Positions 60,360 through 64,000 of a DNA stretch of 64,000 nucleotides are shown one piece after another; position 1 is the first letter of the stretch; every line of letters begins with the position of its first letter. This stretch comes from Ooceraea biroi (lineage: Eukaryota; Arthropoda; Insecta; Hymenoptera; Formicidae). Location of the stretch: positions 16,255,945 through 16,319,944 of the forward strand of contig NC_039508.1 of assembly GCF_003672135.1 (NCBI RefSeq), written 5' to 3'. Below the pieces are notes generated by a model. It was not told where the DNA came from. It did not search any database and saw only the letters and a list, made by a program, of their open reading frames with translations. The translations under genes and the position numbers were made by a program.

Positions 60360-62060
60360 TCAAAAGCTCGCGTTTTTGTTGGCAGCGTCCTGTCGCAGAG
60401 AGAAACCACCCTTTGTAATCAGGATCGTTAACATCGAGGGGCTAACACCTTGCGATCGGAGCGTCGGTCCGCGTCCGTGTGGAAGACTCCGGAAAGTATC
60501 GAAGGGAGCGCAGGCCGCGGCTCGACCTACCCCAACGTGATCCTGTTTACAGCAAACCCTGCCACCCTTTCTCTCTTGCATCTCTTGCGTCCCGACTTAT
60601 CTAAAGGCCCACCACCTTCCGCGCCTCCTTTCTCACCCTTCCGCCCGAAACCTCCCTCCCGTCACCCGAGTTTCCTTACTCGCGACGCGCCTTCTCTCCT
60701 TTTCTCCTCCCGCACATCCCTCTGCGTCCCTGCCACCCTCCCCCTAGCCTACTTCCCACTTGGTACCCTGCGCGTCGAGCCCTCCTCGCCATAGCGCTCA
60801 CGCTTTCTTCGTCTCCCTCTCTCGCTCTCTCTCTTTCTCTCTTTCTCTTCAACCGGCACGCAAACGGGAAAGCCAGACAGAGAAGCATTGACAGAGAAGG
60901 GAAGAGGGAGAGGGAGCGAGAGGGCGAACGGTGGGGCTGGCTCTCTCCGGTCTTGCGCGACGCGCACCAGTCAACCCAGAGCCACGGTCGTGCGATAGCC
61001 GCGGTGCCCGTTAAAAGGTTCGTTCGCAGCCGACGCGGGTCGCAATTTCCCTCAAGTGCCTCGCGGTATCTCCCGATCCTCTCCTCCCCGCCCCGCCCCT
61101 TGCCCTCGCGTGCGAACGATACCGCGTTCGTTTCGGAGTGACCCCACGGAGAGTAACCCACGCGCTCCCCGACACCGCTAAGTGACCGGCGTACGCGAGA
61201 CGCACCGCACTACACCGCGTCGCGACGTCGATCCCACGACAAGGATCCCGAGGATCGCCGAGGATCGCCGCGGCTAGCACGCTTCCGCGAAGGGACCGAT
61301 GGCACGCGGCGTGCCAGGGCCCGTCCTCGCGGTCGCTCGGTCCGCGTGCGGCCCTCGCGCGCGGATAGTCGGGACGCGGACGGGCCGCTCGTGACTGTCC
61401 GCGCGAGAGTGCCAGTCGACGCCCCGCGCCGCAGGCGTCCGCGTACGGACTCACGGAGCGTCGACGAAGTGCTGCCGGAGACGGGCGACATCAGCGTCGT
61501 GGCCGTTGTCGTCGTTGTCGACGGTGCCGCGACGAGACGGAAAGAGAGAGGAGTATCGACGTTTTTTCGTGCCGGCGCCGGGGGTGTCACCCCTTGTGCG
61601 CGGTGGGACCGGAGCGGCCGGCCCGCACGGGCCGCACGACGCGTCAGTGAAAGTGAGTGATGCGAGCGCGTCCACCGACGTGGAGGAGGGGGAGGAACGA
61701 GTGCGACTACGGGGCGAGCAAGTGCCGTGGCGGTTTCTACGGGGTCGCTCTCACCCTCTTGTGATAACGTGACGCGACGGTCCTCGAGGGTTGCTGCGAC
61801 ATTACGGAATTGTTCAGCTTGACGCGGGGCGCGACGCAGTGGTGGGTTGCGGAATAAAGCGTGTCCCTCGGCTCGTTTCGTGCGGGTTTAGCCGCCCCTC
61901 CGAACGGAGGGATGGTCTCTCTTGGGAGGAGCAACGCGTCGTAACGGTGCCAGACAGCGATGTGGAGGTCGATCTTGAGGGGGTGGTGCGAGTGTGCTTA
62001 ACTTCCTCGTCAATGAAAAATTCCATACCGTCAGATAGGGCTTCCGCGTCCCCACGTGAA
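60360..62060 (+). promoter_or_regulatory. GC-rich island, candidate promoter and 5'UTR exon
   Basis: Dense CpG with a (TC)n run at about 60,806-60,850, a TATA-like TTAAAAGG at about 61,013 and a good donor GAAA|GTGAGT at 61653. An ATG at 61299 starts a short uORF of 32 codons. The next ATG lies beyond the donor, so the exon would be noncoding. Long frames on both strands lack domains. Confidence 0.35.
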
Positions 62061-64000
62061 CAATCTTGCGTCATTAAAAAGTCATTCTTTAGGATCACTT
62101 TAAAGGGTCTTGAGACGAGGTTGAATCAGTGATTTTCATGATTTACTCTGACGCGATTAAAGCTCTCTACGTTGTATCTTTCTTATGTTGATCATCCATT
62201 CAATCAAGCGAGCTATTTTTCTATTCGCGACTTTATGAATATGTAACGCGGAGCTGATATTTCTGTTGCACGATTACCGTTAAATATAAGTGTCCGACGT
62301 TTTGTTCATATAAATCGAGAATTTTAAACGAATTATGCGACATTTAGCGCTGAACGATAGAATAGTCACGTTTACCACCGAATGCGCAGTAGATAGTAGC
62401 GGTCTAGTAAGACAGTATAGAGCTGAACTATCCATCGCAGTAGAAATCGGGATTTTCCGCAATAACACACATGCAGTGTATTATTTGTTCCATAGTATCT
62501 TTTTCTAGCAACACGATATATAAAGATCCGATTAATAATTCTCAAATGATATGAATATTTCTTTTCATTTTTTTATTTTCGCATCATTGATCTTCAGCGT
62601 TTATTTCCTTAAGTCTACGATTTCACGATAACTTGCCATCTTTCTCTCCGTCTCTGAACAATCTCTTCTGTCTTCTATTGCTCTTTCCCACTCGCTCTCT
62701 TTCTCTGTCTCTCTCTTTCTCTCTCCCTCCCGTCCTCTCGCCCACTCCAGCATTTACCTCCCGGTTATGGATATTATTAAGTAATACTTACACTGCACGC
62801 ACGGCGATACAGACTCGCGAACGTGTGCACGTGTGTGTTTGTAAGTGCGCGCGCGCGCGTGCTGCACGCAGGCGAGCGGAAAAGCGCGGGTTCTCATTCC
62901 GTCGATATCTCTCGCACTCGCGAGGCAATGATCGCAGATTTGTTCTTTCATCAGCACCGAGTGAATACGTGAAAGGAGGACCAAGAACCCTTTGGTATGA
63001 TAACGGTTTGTCGCAGCTCGCATAGAAATCAATACCAGAAATATGCATAGGGTGTTCGGCAATTTCATAATGCATCTTGGCCCCTTTACTTGGGAAATTC
63101 ACGAACGTTTTCCTGTCAGCGGCAATTTCTCGCAAAGTTTTAGACGTTACGTGTCCGTATAAGTGACTTATATTTTTTGTTAAATCGAGGATAAAGTTTT
63201 CCGAGAGATGGTTTTCAAGGAGTAAGGTATTGGATGTCTGTCGTCTGGAAATTTGATTCTTCAATATTTTTGACATTTTTGAAAGAAAAGCTTGTAAAGC
63301 ACATCTCTTGTTTTTCTTCCATTTCAATTTTACATGAAGATGTTCATTTTTTTCTATTTTTTCCTGCTGTTTCGTTATTTATATCAGGTATTCGAGTGCG
63401 AGGAGAAATGGAACATTTCTTTGTGATATACAATCTTAATGAAGGAAGATCATTAGTGACATAAATAATTTAACATTCTTACGATCATTATTGAAACAAT
63501 CATTAATAACATAAACATTTGCGTATTAACAACTGCGTCTTGACTCTAATTGATCTTTTTACTTCCATCACCTTTCGTTATTGATTTTACTAGAACATGA
63601 AAATAAATGTTTTGATGCATTTTTGATGAATCTAAGCATCGGAAGGACAATTTATTTAGTAATTTGAATTTTTATCGATATATATATATATTTTACAAAA
63701 TAATTTACATGGTATAATTATAGAATGTATATTAGAAGATAGACCATTCCTGCTGTTATCTACGACGGTGTCCTCGCGTGGCGAACGGAAATACCACGTG
63801 ACACGGTGGGACGAAGACGACGATAGAAAACATGAAATTACGTTGTACACGAAGTGTTTTAAAACCTTAGTAGCAAATATCTTCGGTAGCAAAAACTTGA
63901 GTTCTTTATAAATGTAATTGAGAAAATCTTAATAAGTAAAAGTTTTTAATGTCATTTTTACTCACAATTTGTAAATTTTTGACATTAATCAGACCATATC
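62061..64000. other. AT-rich terminal stretch
   Basis: Contains a (TC)n run near 62,690-62,735 and alternating GC/GT near 62,845-62,862. ORFs here are short and domain-free, including minus 63327-62788 (179 aa), whose N-terminal half reads through AT-rich DNA. A weak acceptor/donor junction lies at 63387. Confidence 0.3.

Larger units (their letters stand above)
47116..60360 (+). other. Putative intron continuing to the right, with GC-rich islands
   Basis: No convincing internal coding exon. GC-rich patches lie at about 49,260-49,900, 50,560-51,110, 51,340-51,600, 53,640-53,980, 55,080-55,660, 56,140-56,930, 58,380-58,900 and 59,570-59,800. Between 50,850 and 50,893 a CTCGGCYCCG word repeats in tandem. 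A DREF-type TATCGATA lies at 52768-52775. Confidence 0.35.

Noticed and set aside
62788..63327. Minus 179-codon ORF
   Set aside because: Crosses AT-rich and GC-alternating DNA, with no recognisable domain or splice support. Composition differs sharply between its halves.

Overview
The window looks like nuclear DNA of an insect, most likely a hymenopteran and plausibly an ant. This rests on an insect-type histidine decarboxylase gene with short introns, AT-rich intergenic DNA broken by GC-rich, CpG-undepleted islands, many microsatellites, and small terminal-inverted-repeat elements. No rRNA, tRNA, CRISPR or prokaryotic-type operon was seen. The species assignment is inference.

Left part (about 4.1-17.8 kb): one complete gene on the minus strand, histidine decarboxylase (Hdc). 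I reconstructed 15 coding exons whose phases all agree. They sum to 2,175 nt, which is 724 codons plus a stop. The PLP lysine (NPSKW, K303), the PLP-contacting H192 and D271, Y332 and the HDC-type serine S352 are all present. A TATA box, a probable start site and a 5'UTR exon with a strong donor lie 3.5 kb upstream of the ATG exon. Its introns hold a 319-bp tandem duplication and a roughly 117-bp minisatellite. A possible plus-strand terminal exon ends 14 bp from the Hdc stop, in tail-to-tail arrangement.

Middle part (about 18-27 kb): AT-rich spacer with miniature inverted-repeat transposons. These are a 156-bp element with long terminal arms, and a 923-bp element carrying an 82-bp relative nested inside it. 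A third candidate lies at 38.9 kb. A few small orphan ORFs are noted at low confidence.

Right part (about 27-64 kb): the plus strand looks like the 5' portion of a large gene whose body lies beyond the window. Two ATG-bearing candidate first exons, at 29.67 kb (7 residues) and 46.9 kb (70 residues, glutamine-rich), both end in a GT donor in phase 1 with a split codon beginning with G. They could join one shared downstream exon. A near-consensus juxtaposed 3'/5' splice site at 52,427|52,428, a candidate recursive-splicing ratchet point, fits a very long intron. A GC-rich block at 60.4-62.1 kb may be a further promoter. The many GC-rich islands between these exons are candidate promoters or enhancers. 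I could not identify this gene from its first exons.
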